Origin: CAUUGB01 sp963544615
Lineage (GTDB): Bacteria > Patescibacteriota > Microgenomatia > UBA1400 > PJMF01
Length of the DNA stretch: 47,669 nucleotides
Direction of reading: 5' to 3'
Assembly (NCBI GenBank): GCA_963544615.1
Contig: CAUUGB010000002.1
Span: 1 to 47,669, forward strand
Shown: positions 1 to 7,106 of the stretch, piece after piece
Layout: every line of letters starts with the position of its first letter
Numbering within the stretch: position 1 is the stretch's first letter
Notes under the pieces: generated by a model
Told to the model about the DNA's origin: nothing
Database searches by the model: none
Seen by the model: only the letters and a program-made list of their open reading frames with translations
Translations under genes and position numbers: made by a program

Positions 1-55
1 TACTGCATCTTAACAGCTGACTAAGTTAAAAAATTTTGTTAGTTACCTACACTGT
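1..55. repeat. 55-bp direct repeat, copy 1
   Basis: Bases 1-55 are repeated identically at 507-561. The unit begins TACTGCATCTTAACAGCTGA and ends CTACACTGT. This copy starts at the first base of the window, so the true repeat may extend further left. It lies just upstream of the remaining 3' part of a membrane-protein gene, and copy 2 lies just after that gene's stop. This suggests a tandem duplication of gene end plus downstream spacer. Confidence 0.95.
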
Positions 56-57
56 AA

Positions 58-501
58 CATCAGTTTGCCCCTACCCTCGAGCATGAGCGCCTCAACTTAC
101 CAGCTAACTACTATCCTCAAGAGTTAAGTGTTCGCTCTCGCCTAGAGCAAGCGATTTCTTACTTGCTGCCTTTAGTCTCTACTGCTGGTGATGACTCTGC
201 TCCAGCAGAGCGCCGACTCTCTTGGCAGCTGGGTTACTTTTTGGTGCGAGCCGAGCGGGCTTTAGCTTACTTGCAGCCTTTTGCCTTTATTGCCACCATT
301 CTCTTGCTGCTTTTTACCTCTCAACCCTTATATCTGCTCTCCTTGGTGCTTTATCTTTTAGGCATCGCTCGTCGCTTGGTGATTATCCCAGCTAGACCTC
401 CAGAAATGCCCCCATGGGATAGTGGTGAGGGGTCAAGTGGAGACACTACCTTGCCGCAGGTGGAGGCAGAGAATTTGTCCACTGAAAATGATTTCAGCTA
501 A
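58..501 (+). pseudogene. 3' fragment of a membrane-protein gene between direct repeats
   Basis: The open frame begins straight after an in-frame TAA at 55-57, at the edge of repeat copy 1, and runs about 147 codons to the stop at 499-501. No ATG with a ribosome site is present near its start; the first usable start is a TTG at 163, which would give 112 aa. The product has a charged helical part, then a hydrophobic hairpin (about residues 37-70 counted from the TTG, rich in Leu/Phe), and an acidic Pro/Gly/Ser tail. This is the look of a C-terminal anchor of a larger surface protein whose 5' part is lost or lies outside the window. It is richer in G+C than the alaS gene next to it. I do not recognise the family. 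Confidence 0.55.
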
Positions 502-506
502 AAACT

Positions 507-561
507 TACTGCATCTTAACAGCTGACTAAGTTAAAAAATTTTGTTAGTTACCTACACTGT
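507..561. repeat. 55-bp direct repeat, copy 2
   Basis: Identical to bases 1-55; the two copies diverge at the next base (AACAT after copy 1, CTGTA after copy 2). It starts 6 bases after the stop codon of the gene fragment and ends 20 bases before the 3' end of alaS, which is on the other strand. It contains CAGCTG but no strong hairpin with a T-run. Confidence 0.95.
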
Positions 562-581
562 CTGTAGAGTAGAACTAAATC

Positions 582-2411
582 TTAGGGGGTTAAGCTAAAT
601 TCCAGATATAATCGACGTACTCCAGCCCCAGCACTGCCTTGTTTACTAATTTTAATGGGAGGAATTTCACCAGTATGTGTTACATGAGGTCCAGTGCAGA
701 TTTCTTGACTAACTTGACCAATTTGAAAAACGGTAACTTTATCGGGATAGCGAGCGGCAAAGCTGCTGCCACCCACCAAATCTAAGGCTTCTTTTTTGTC
801 ATATATTTGGTGACTAACTGGTAAATCTTGTTTAATCCAGTCATTGATTTGTTGCCCAATGGTATCTAATTGAACTGCACTTAAAGCCTGAGGAAAATTA
901 AAATCAAACCGAGCTCGCTCACTGGTAATATTAGAGCCTTTCTGTCTGATACTATCATCTAAATGTTTTCTTAAAGCTGCCAAAAGTAAGTGAGCCGCAG
1001 TGTGAAATTTAATTGTGTTATCTTGATGATCAGCTAAACCACTTTTGAATTTATGTTTTTCGCCACCTTTGGAGATTTGTTGGTGGTGTTTTTTAGCTGC
1101 TAGATAATCCTGGTAGTCAAGTTGTTGTCCGTTTTTGGCGGCTATTTCTTGGGTAATTTCCCAGGGAAAGCCATAGCTTTCATAAAGAAAAAAAGCTGTT
1201 TCACCGTCGAGAACGGCTGTTTTTTGCATGCGTTTGATGCCTTTTTCTAAAGTAGCTTGAAAATGGTTAACTTCTTTTTGCAAAATGCTAGTAATTTGCT
1301 GTTGTTTTTTGTTAATTTCTGGGTATGAATGAGCATAAAGTTGGCCAATAGTTGTGACTAAAGCAACTAGTTTGTCAGTTGACAGTTGCAACTCATGGCA
1401 CATTACGACACTGCGGCGAATTAGGCGGCGCAGCAAATATCCCTGCTCTTTATTACTGGGGGTAAGATTTTCACTCATTAACATCACACCAGAGCGCAGG
1501 TGATCGGCAATAATTCGCAAACAGCGCTGTTGCTCAGGGTGAGCACTGGCGTAATGAAGATTGGTGTTGGCAGTTAATTGCTGCATAATTGGGGCAAATA
1601 AACTAGTTTGAAACAAATCATTTTGATTTTCTACTGCCATTAAAGCTCGCTCTAAACCACCACCATAGTCAACGTTTTTGGCTGGCAAATTAACAAATTT
1701 ATCAATTTGTTTTTGATATTGCATAAACACACTGTTGCCAATTTCAATAAAGCGACCGCAATCGCAATTGGGGTGGCAAGGTTTTTTAGCCCAAACTGAA
1801 GCTTGATGGAGTCCCAGTTCACTGCCAAAATCATAAAATATTTCGCTGTCGGCTCCGCCCGGTTCATTGGGGGGCATTTTAGCTGGTGTACCAGAGCGGC
1901 TCCACCAATTTTTATCGTCACCATAGGTAAAAATACGCTCACCTAATTTGGCTGCTATGCCGTGTTTAGCAAAAATAGCTTGCCATAATTGAATAGCTTC
2001 ATCATCTCTTGGTAGAGAAAATTTTTTATTACCGGCATAAACGCTCACATAAAGTCTCTGGGGGTCTAAACCAAGCTCACTAGTAAAAAAATCAAACACC
2101 CAAGGCAATTGTTCTTTTTTAAAATAATCACCAAAAGACCAGTTGCCCAACATTTCAAAAAAAGTACTGTGACGAGCATCGCCAACTTCTTCAATATCAA
2201 CACTGCGAAAACATTTTTGACAGTTGCAAACGCGCTTGCCAGCAGGATGGGTTTGGCCTAAAAAATATGGTAAAAGTGGTTGCATGCCACTAGAAGTAAA
2301 CAGAGTAGAAGAGTCGTTTTCGGGAATTAAGGGTGCTCCGGTAATTACGCTGTGAGCACGATGTTTATAAAAATCTAAAAATTTTTGGCGAATTTTATCA
2401 ATGGTTTGCAT
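582..2411 (-). CDS. alaS: Alanyl-tRNA synthetase, short form without C-Ala domain
   Basis: Charges tRNA-Ala with alanine in the cytoplasm. The N-terminal class II catalytic core is clear: STLFTSSGMQPLLPYF, then RHSTFFEMLGNWSFGDYF, and GGGLERALM near residue 252. The editing domain carries HTAAH (about residues 471-475) and CTGPHV near the end, the expected zinc/editing ligands. The protein is 609 aa against about 870 in E. coli and stops right after the editing domain (GAGVRRLYLEF), so the C-terminal C-Ala domain that helps bind the tRNA elbow is absent. The ATG at 2411 fits the family start (MQTIDKIRQKFLDFY). Transcription runs from a TATAAT at 2508-2513 through a folded leader of about 90 nt. 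The gene is divergent from yvcK. Confidence 0.96.
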   Translation of the reverse strand: MQTIDKIRQKFLDFYKHRAHSVITGAPLIPENDSSTLFTSSGMQPLLPYFLGQTHPAGKRVCNCQKCFRSVDIEEVGDARHSTFFEMLGNWSFGDYFKKEQLPWVFDFFTSELGLDPQRLYVSVYAGNKKFSLPRDDEAIQLWQAIFAKHGIAAKLGERIFTYGDDKNWWSRSGTPAKMPPNEPGGADSEIFYDFGSELGLHQASVWAKKPCHPNCDCGRFIEIGNSVFMQYQKQIDKFVNLPAKNVDYGGGLERALMAVENQNDLFQTSLFAPIMQQLTANTNLHYASAHPEQQRCLRIIADHLRSGVMLMSENLTPSNKEQGYLLRRLIRRSVVMCHELQLSTDKLVALVTTIGQLYAHSYPEINKKQQQITSILQKEVNHFQATLEKGIKRMQKTAVLDGETAFFLYESYGFPWEITQEIAAKNGQQLDYQDYLAAKKHHQQISKGGEKHKFKSGLADHQDNTIKFHTAAHLLLAALRKHLDDSIRQKGSNITSERARFDFNFPQALSAVQLDTIGQQINDWIKQDLPVSHQIYDKKEALDLVGGSSFAARYPDKVTVFQIGQVSQEICTGPHVTHTGEIPPIKISKQGSAGAGVRRLYLEFSLTP

Positions 2412-2420
2412 ATAACTTTT

Positions 2421-2495
2421 TGGAGCCCCCTACTGGTAACGCTCCAGTTCCTAGGGGTTACAAAACCCTTGTACTAACTTTTATACTAAGGGGGC
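2421..2495 (-). ncRNA. tRNA-like folded leader of alaS
   Basis: On the minus strand these 75 bases fold as a cloverleaf: a 7-bp acceptor-like helix (GCCCCCT with AGGGGGC), a 4-bp D-like arm (GTAT/GTAC), a 5-bp anticodon-like arm with loop TTTGTAA (anticodon TGT, Thr) and one U-C mismatch next to the loop, a 4-nt variable region, a 5-bp T-like arm (ACTGG/CCAGT), then T-CCA. The T-loop AGCGTTA lacks the TTCRANY consensus and the D-loop lacks GG, so it is not a normal tRNA. Its CCA-like end is 9 bases before the alaS ATG, and it fills nearly the whole leader. The GGGGG of the closing helix is the only purine-rich stretch that could serve as a ribosome site. It may be a regulatory tRNA mimic or a decayed tRNA-Thr. 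Confidence 0.45.
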
Positions 2496-2507
2496 TTTTA
2501 AGCTTTA

Positions 2508-2513
2508 ATTATA
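2508..2513 (-). promoter_or_regulatory. -10 box of alaS
   Basis: TATAAT on the minus strand. The predicted transcript start is near 2501, six bases before the first base of the tRNA-like fold, which places the whole fold inside the alaS leader. No good -35 element was seen. Confidence 0.6.
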
Positions 2514-2526
2514 ACATTGCCTAGAG

Positions 2527-2532
2527 TATAAT
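2527..2532 (+). promoter_or_regulatory. -10 box of yvcK
   Basis: TATAAT ending 10 bases before the GTG start. The predicted transcript start leaves a leader of about 4 nt or less, and no Shine-Dalgarno site is present, so the message is close to leaderless. Confidence 0.6.
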
Positions 2533-2542
2533 CGAAGACAGA

Positions 2543-3538
2543 GTGAAAAAAGTAGTCGTTATTGGTGGTGGTACTGGCACGGCAACAGTGCTGAGTTCTT
2601 TGGTAGGGGACGAAGAGTTAAGTTTAACAGGAATTGTTTCTATTGCCGATTCTGGTGGCTCTACTGGTAGACTACGTGATGAATTTGGTTTTATTCCGGT
2701 GGGTGATGTCAGGCAGTGTTTGGGAGCTTTGGCAGTGGGAGAAAATAGTAATTTGGTCAGAGAACTTTTGCTTTATCGGTTTCCTCAACAATCAAGTTTG
2801 GTAGGTCATAATTTGGGTAACTTAATTTTAACTGCTTTAACTGATTTATATCAAACTCCAGGTAAAGCTATTGAGGTAGCCAGCAAAATTCTTCGCCTCA
2901 AAGGGCAAGTTTTTCCCATTTCACAAACTCCAGCCGATTTAGTAATTGAATATAGCGATGGGAGCATGGTGGTGGGTGAAGATTATTTAAATTACCACCA
3001 GCATGGCGGCAAACAAATTAAGCGCATTAGTTTAAAGCAAAAACCAGCTATTTATCAGCGTGCCAAACAAGCTATTTTAGCTGCGGATTTAATTATTTTT
3101 GGACCGGGAGATTTGTATGCTAGTTTGCTACCTAATACCTTAGTGAGAGGTTTTAAGCCCACTTTGCGCCGGTCAGTGGCAACTTATGTTTATATTGCTA
3201 ATTTAATGACCAATTACGCTCAAACTCACTTAATGACTGCTCGTGACCATTTGCAAGAAGTCATTACTTATTCTGGGAGAGTGCCAGATTGGGTAGTCAT
3301 TAATCAGCAACCGATTAAAAATCAGCGCTTGGTTGCCAGTTACCAGCAGCAAGGTTCTAGTCCTTTAGTAGATGATTTGAGTTTTTTACCCTTTAAGATT
3401 AAAGTGTGTCGTGCCAATTTACTTGCTGCTACTCTAGCAGCGCAAAATAAAAATGATCAACTGGAGCGTAATTATTTGCGTCACCACGCTAAAAATTTAC
3501 ATCGAGTGATTAAAAATATTCTCAATGAAAAAAAGTAA
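2543..3538 (+). CDS. yvcK: YvcK/GlmR-type protein (CofD-like fold)
   Basis: Member of the YvcK/GlmR family, which in Firmicutes binds UDP-GlcNAc and tunes carbon flow into peptidoglycan. The N-terminal glycine-rich motif VVVIGGGTGTATVLSSL, the SIADSGGSTGRLRDEFG stretch and VPVGDVRQCLGAL-type block (here IPVGDVRQCLGAL) are diagnostic, as are HNLGNLILTAL and the IFGPGDLYASLLPN segment near residue 190. The length of 331 aa fits. The start is GTG at 2543, 10 bases after a TATAAT. The stop overlaps the next gene by 14 bases, so the two are co-transcribed. The cell-wall genes in this window (Mur ligases, mltG) make a cell-wall role plausible here as well. Confidence 0.93.
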   Translation: MKKVVVIGGGTGTATVLSSLVGDEELSLTGIVSIADSGGSTGRLRDEFGFIPVGDVRQCLGALAVGENSNLVRELLLYRFPQQSSLVGHNLGNLILTALTDLYQTPGKAIEVASKILRLKGQVFPISQTPADLVIEYSDGSMVVGEDYLNYHQHGGKQIKRISLKQKPAIYQRAKQAILAADLIIFGPGDLYASLLPNTLVRGFKPTLRRSVATYVYIANLMTNYAQTHLMTARDHLQEVITYSGRVPDWVVINQQPIKNQRLVASYQQQGSSPLVDDLSFLPFKIKVCRANLLAATLAAQNKNDQLERNYLRHHAKNLHRVIKNILNEKK

Positions 3539-4250
3539 AATAATTAAACCAGCTTGGCGAGAACTTGTTTTTTTTAATGCTAATGCAAATGAACTCAATT
3601 TTGCCGCGAAAAAAGACAGTGGTTTTTTATTAACCCAAACTCTAGATTTGGCGCAGTCAGCTGGGGTGGAAAGTTTAATTTTTATCTCTCATCCTGAAGC
3701 CACTAGTTTCAAAAAAAAGCTGCGTCTTTTAGCAGTGCATTATCCGCTACGGATAGTCACTCACCCTTGGCAAACTGCCTACGATGTGTGGGGTAATTTA
3801 GAAAGCATTAGCGGGGAGCTGAGTTATACTTGGGTACTGAGTCCCTGGCCTAATTGGCAGTTCGCTTATCAATTTGCCCAACTGAGTGCCTTTGCTGCTC
3901 CAGTGGTTTTAGCAGCTGCTGCTACTTATCATCCCAAGTGGTGGTTTACTGGTAATTGGCTGACACTGGAGAAAACATATGTCAAAAAAGTAACTTGGCT
4001 ACCTGAAAGAGGACTTTACCCAGTTTTGCCGATAGCCAAATATTCGCTAGACTTTAATAAATTTGGCTTAAAGCGTTTGGTTGCTGGTGAAAAATTAGCC
4101 ACAGTTTTAACTGCTTTTGCCAAAGATAATTTGCTTAAAGCAGTTATTTTTGAAAAAAGCAGTCAACAAATTTTGTTTACCCAAAAGAATTACTATCAAG
4201 CAAGTTTAGCCCAAATTCAACTTGCCTGGGCAAATTTGTCGCCAAAATAA
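3525..4250 (+). CDS. Unknown protein co-transcribed with yvcK
   Basis: A 241-aa protein without signal peptide or clear membrane segment. Its ATG lies inside the last codons of yvcK (14-bp overlap), so the two are probably translated together. It is rich in Trp (about 12) and has a possible alpha/beta pattern: a strand at residues 50-55 (ESLIFIS), another at 75-80 (LRIVTH), and VLSPWPNWQFA near 104. This recalls a nucleotide-sugar or nucleotidyltransferase fold, but no catalytic motif can be pointed to. I do not recognise the family and assign no function. Confidence 0.75.
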   Translation: MKKSKIIKPAWRELVFFNANANELNFAAKKDSGFLLTQTLDLAQSAGVESLIFISHPEATSFKKKLRLLAVHYPLRIVTHPWQTAYDVWGNLESISGELSYTWVLSPWPNWQFAYQFAQLSAFAAPVVLAAAATYHPKWWFTGNWLTLEKTYVKKVTWLPERGLYPVLPIAKYSLDFNKFGLKRLVAGEKLATVLTAFAKDNLLKAVIFEKSSQQILFTQKNYYQASLAQIQLAWANLSPK

Positions 4251-4274
4251 TTAAGCCGATAATTTTAAATATTA

Positions 4275-4304
4275 TTACCATTTTCTCCTTCTTTGTGGTA
4301 AAAT
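4275..4304 (+). promoter_or_regulatory. Probable promoter of the small secreted protein gene
   Basis: TTACCA at 4275-4280 (weak -35) and TAAAAT at 4299-4304 (-10) with an 18-base spacer. It predicts a leader of about 33 nt carrying the strong AAAGGAGGAG ribosome site just before the ATG at 4344. TTACCA also forms a small inverted repeat with TGGTAA at 4296-4301. Confidence 0.45.
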
Positions 4305-4343
4305 AACTCCTAAAGCTCTCTAAAATCAAAGGAGGAGAAAAAC

Positions 4344-4826
4344 ATGAAAAAGTTTTTGTGGGCGCTGATGTTGGTGGTAGTACTTGCTGGTGTAAGTATG
4401 GCTAGCGAGTATCGTTTGGAACCCTATCAGTACTATATTGCTGATAGGGGTAGGGAACGGGTAGTTCTCTATACGAAAGTGGCAGCCTATTTTGACTACG
4501 AGGAGATGCCTGGAGTGCTGATTTCCTCGGTGGAATACGAGTGGGTGCGCCACATGGGTTATGAACGCTCGGTGACTATCGTCACTAATCAGCGTCTAGC
4601 CCGACACCTGCCCTCCGGTTGGGTGCGAAAAATGCGCGTGATTGAGCCGCCGCGCTACAGTTCACCGCGTGATGGGCGGCGGGAAGAGTATCGACCCTAC
4701 AAGAGGCGTCGACCTCGTCCTTATTACGAAGATGAAATTGAGGACATCATCGCTAATAGAGGATTAGATTTCCTTGACGATGTTGTCCATCGCTCGCTCG
4801 ATGATTTGTTCGAGCGGATGTTTTAG
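4344..4826 (+). CDS. Small secreted, Arg/Tyr-rich protein
   Basis: A 160-aa protein with a standard signal peptide: two Lys, a hydrophobic core (FLWALMLVVVLAGVSM) and a likely cut after Ser-Met-Ala near residue 21. The mature part is rich in Arg, Tyr and Glu. Residues about 113-130 are strongly basic and Pro/Tyr-rich (YKRRRPRPYYEDE), followed by an acidic amphipathic end (DDVVHRSLDDLFERMF). Base use differs from neighbours: many CGG/CGC/GAG/CTG codons in an otherwise AT-rich region. It has the strongest Shine-Dalgarno in the window (AAAGGAGGAG, 5 bases before the ATG) and its own promoter and terminator. No family recognised. The composition hints at recent transfer or very high expression. 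Confidence 0.8.
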   Translation: MKKFLWALMLVVVLAGVSMASEYRLEPYQYYIADRGRERVVLYTKVAAYFDYEEMPGVLISSVEYEWVRHMGYERSVTIVTNQRLARHLPSGWVRKMRVIEPPRYSSPRDGRREEYRPYKRRRPRPYYEDEIEDIIANRGLDFLDDVVHRSLDDLFERMF

Positions 4827-4844
4827 TTTTTTTAGAGAGAGCTT

Positions 4845-4873
4845 GCCGAGTGGGAAATCCACTCGGCTTTTTT
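4845..4873 (+). terminator. Intrinsic terminator after the small secreted protein
   Basis: Perfect 9-bp stem GCCGAGTGG (4845-4853) with CCACTCGGC (4859-4867), loop GAAAT, followed by six T. It closes the monocistronic unit of the gene ending at 4826. Confidence 0.93.
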
Positions 4874-4896
4874 GTGCTTTATCAGCAGCAATAAGT

Positions 4897-4902
4897 TATA
4901 AT
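4897..4902 (+). promoter_or_regulatory. -10 box of htpX
   Basis: TATAAT with 7 bases before the ATG at 4910. This predicts a transcript starting on or one base before the start codon; there is no Shine-Dalgarno. Confidence 0.7.
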
Positions 4903-4909
4903 AGCAGTC

Positions 4910-5812
4910 ATGTCAGTGACTACCCAATATGACTTAATTGCTCGCAATCAAAGACGCAGCGTGGTGGTAATTGCTTTTTTTGTCATTTTTGTTTCTTTAC
5001 TAGGTTTTTTGGCTTTACATGGTGGTTTGATTAATAGTCAGGAATTGTTATTTATTTCTCTAGGGAGTTTGCTTTGGTCGCTGGGAGCTTATTTTTTTTC
5101 TTCTCGGGTAATTTTAAGTTTCTCCCAAGCTAAAAAAGCCACTAAAAGTGAATTTTATCATTATTATACAGTGACAGAAAATCTTTGCTTGGGTGCTAAT
5201 ATGCCTATGCCTAAATTATACGTAATTGATGATCCAGCTTTGAATGCTTTCGCCACCGGCTTAAGCCCTCAAAGCGGAGTGATTTGTGTTACCACTGGAT
5301 TGTTGGCTAAGCTAGACCGCCATGAATTGGAAGCAGTTGTGGCTCACGAACTCTCACATATTCGCCATTTTGATATTCGTCTAGCCAGTTTAATTGCGGT
5401 AATTGGTGGAGCAGTTTTAATGCTGGTTGAAATTGTTTATCGCTCTAATTATTATGGCAGAAAAAAATCAAACAACCGGGACAATAACCCTATTTTGGCA
5501 CTAATATTTTTTGTTTTGGCAATTTTTGCCCCTTTAATTCTTAATCTTTTACAATTAGCTTTGTCGCGGCAAAGAGAATATTTGGCAGATGCTGGTAGCG
5601 CTCAGATGACCCGTAATCCTCAGGCTTTAATTAAGGCACTAAAAAAAATTAGCAGTGACCACACTCCACTGCAGCGAGCTAGTGCTGCTTTTAGCGAGAT
5701 GTATATTAGCGACCCCTTCAAAAAGAAAGACTTTTTAGCTAGAATTAGTCATCTCTTTTCTACCCATCCTAGCATCACTGAGCGGATTAAAGCATTAGAA
5801 AGCATTAGCTAA
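4910..5812 (+). CDS. htpX: HtpX-like membrane zinc metalloprotease (M48)
   Basis: Membrane protease of the M48 family, involved in quality control of membrane proteins. Two N-terminal membrane helices (about residues 17-38 and 46-72), then the zinc site HELSH at about 146-150 within VVAHELSHIRHFD, two further hydrophobic segments (about 157-175 and 194-215), and the third zinc ligand Glu in QREYLADAGSA near 222. The ending STHPSITERIKAL is also typical. The 300-aa length fits the family. It is monocistronic, and its stop overlaps the stop of the convergent gene by 4 bases. Confidence 0.93.
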   Translation: MSVTTQYDLIARNQRRSVVVIAFFVIFVSLLGFLALHGGLINSQELLFISLGSLLWSLGAYFFSSRVILSFSQAKKATKSEFYHYYTVTENLCLGANMPMPKLYVIDDPALNAFATGLSPQSGVICVTTGLLAKLDRHELEAVVAHELSHIRHFDIRLASLIAVIGGAVLMLVEIVYRSNYYGRKKSNNRDNNPILALIFFVLAIFAPLILNLLQLALSRQREYLADAGSAQMTRNPQALIKALKKISSDHTPLQRASAAFSEMYISDPFKKKDFLARISHLFSTHPSITERIKALESIS

Positions 5813-7056
5813 TTAAAGTTAACTCCAGCTGTTAAAGTTTGCAGTCTCTCCGTTAAGGCTTGAAAGCGAGCCGATGATTTGTAAATGCTGGTAAGTTGGC
5901 GATAAAAATCGCCATAATTTAAGCGAGCGTTTGCTTGCCAAGTGTAAGTTGTCGAATCGATTTTACCATTACTGGTAAATAGTTCATATAGCTGGGGAAA
6001 TTCTTGCAAAGCAAAGCATTCACCTACATATGCTTTGGCTAATAAAGAATTGTCATTACTCAATTTGCCTTGATTAGAAATGGTGACACAAAATTTATTA
6101 GCATAATAATTACTGCCATCTTCACTATTGAGGTAAATTTCTAAATTATCTTGTGGAGAGTGATAGCAAAGATTGCTTTGATTGCAGACAATCTGATGAG
6201 GAAAAGCTAAAACATTGTCTGTTACTTGAGTGCTAGAGGTGGCAGCAGTGGAGTTAGCATGGACAAAATAAAAACGATCAATATTACTGCTTGATGGGGG
6301 ATTAGCAAGAAGAACATAACGAGTGCCGGCGGCAATTGTTTGCCGGCGCAAATCAACTTGTCCAGTACAATCAACGCTGTCAGCTAAAAGCAAATTAAAG
6401 TTATGTTTAATTTCACTTGAGAGGGAAAAAGGCAACTCCGCCCAAGCTATAGTTTCTTTGCCTTGACCACTAGCAACACAGTTCATGTCTAGACTACGGC
6501 TAAAATCTTTGGCAAGTACAGCGGTCATGGAACTCACCGGTGGGAGTGAGCTATGGGAAACAGTTACCTCATTATCATCACTACTAGTGTCGGCAAAATC
6601 AGCATTTTTCTCTGCTTGTTTATTTACTACAGTTAAATAAATAATTACTCCTAAAATGATTAATAAAACTACCATGATGGCAATTATTGCTGGCAATGGG
6701 AGTTCTTTTTTACCGACTAAAGGTTGTTGAGGAGCTTGAGGTTGGTGAGGTGATGGGGGAGCCGTTGGTGAGAGCTCGTCGGTAGGATTAACACTGCCGG
6801 GAACTGCGGGGTTGGTATTTGCAGGAGTTGGTATTGAGTGGTCAATTGGTGCAGTAGGAGAATTATTTGCTGCTGAGATGGGTGTGGCTGGTGCCTGAGC
6901 CGTTTCGGCACTAGCAAGATTAACATTATTTAGAGAATTGGCAGCAGTAGCGGGTAGTGGGGCAGGGGCGCTAGGTACCGGAGTAGAATTGCTAAAAGGT
7001 AAATTAACAGGAGCAGACTGATTAGTGTCTCCTGAAGTTGGAGTGGAATTATTCAT
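5809..7056 (-). CDS. Membrane-anchored protein with Pro/Ala-rich N-terminus
   Basis: A 415-aa protein. The first about 120 residues are low complexity (Pro, Ala, Ser, Asn, Thr; for example TAPPSPHQPQAPQQP). A single membrane helix follows at about 122-145 (LPAIIAIMVVLLIILGVIIYL). The rest is a globular domain with at least five Cys (for example DMNCVASG, HQIVCNQSNLCYHSP, NKFCVT, VGECFAL). The arrangement suggests a disordered cytoplasmic tail, one helix and an exported disulfide-bearing domain, consistent with the thiol-redox genes elsewhere in the window. It has its own leaderless promoter, so it is not read only with the RND genes upstream. Function unknown. Confidence 0.75.
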   Translation of the reverse strand: MNNSTPTSGDTNQSAPVNLPFSNSTPVPSAPAPLPATAANSLNNVNLASAETAQAPATPISAANNSPTAPIDHSIPTPANTNPAVPGSVNPTDELSPTAPPSPHQPQAPQQPLVGKKELPLPAIIAIMVVLLIILGVIIYLTVVNKQAEKNADFADTSSDDNEVTVSHSSLPPVSSMTAVLAKDFSRSLDMNCVASGQGKETIAWAELPFSLSSEIKHNFNLLLADSVDCTGQVDLRRQTIAAGTRYVLLANPPSSSNIDRFYFVHANSTAATSSTQVTDNVLAFPHQIVCNQSNLCYHSPQDNLEIYLNSEDGSNYYANKFCVTISNQGKLSNDNSLLAKAYVGECFALQEFPQLYELFTSNGKIDSTTYTWQANARLNYGDFYRQLTSIYKSSARFQALTERLQTLTAGVNFN

Positions 7057-7062
7057 ACTGTT

Positions 7063-7068
7063 ATTTTA
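7063..7068 (-). promoter_or_regulatory. -10 box, leaderless start at 7056
   Basis: TAAAAT on the minus strand followed by exactly six bases (AACAGT) and the ATG, which places transcription +1 on the A of the start codon. Confidence 0.6.
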
Positions 7069-7106
7069 ACAGCTATTAGGAGAACAGGCAAGTTTAAGGT
7101 AATAAT

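Noticed and set aside
1..561. CRISPR array or insertion sequence at the left edge
   Set aside because: Only two repeat copies 506 bases apart, no spacer periodicity, no transposase and no terminal inverted repeats.
2421..2495. Normal functional tRNA gene (Thr, TGT) or a T-box riboswitch before alaS
   Set aside because: T-loop and D-loop lack the conserved bases and there is a mismatch at the anticodon loop; the T-box core sequence is absent. Kept only as a tRNA-like leader.
4281..4290. TTTTCTCCTT complementary to the Shine-Dalgarno of the gene at 4344
   Set aside because: It lies upstream of the predicted transcription start, between the -35 and -10 elements, so it would not be in the mRNA.
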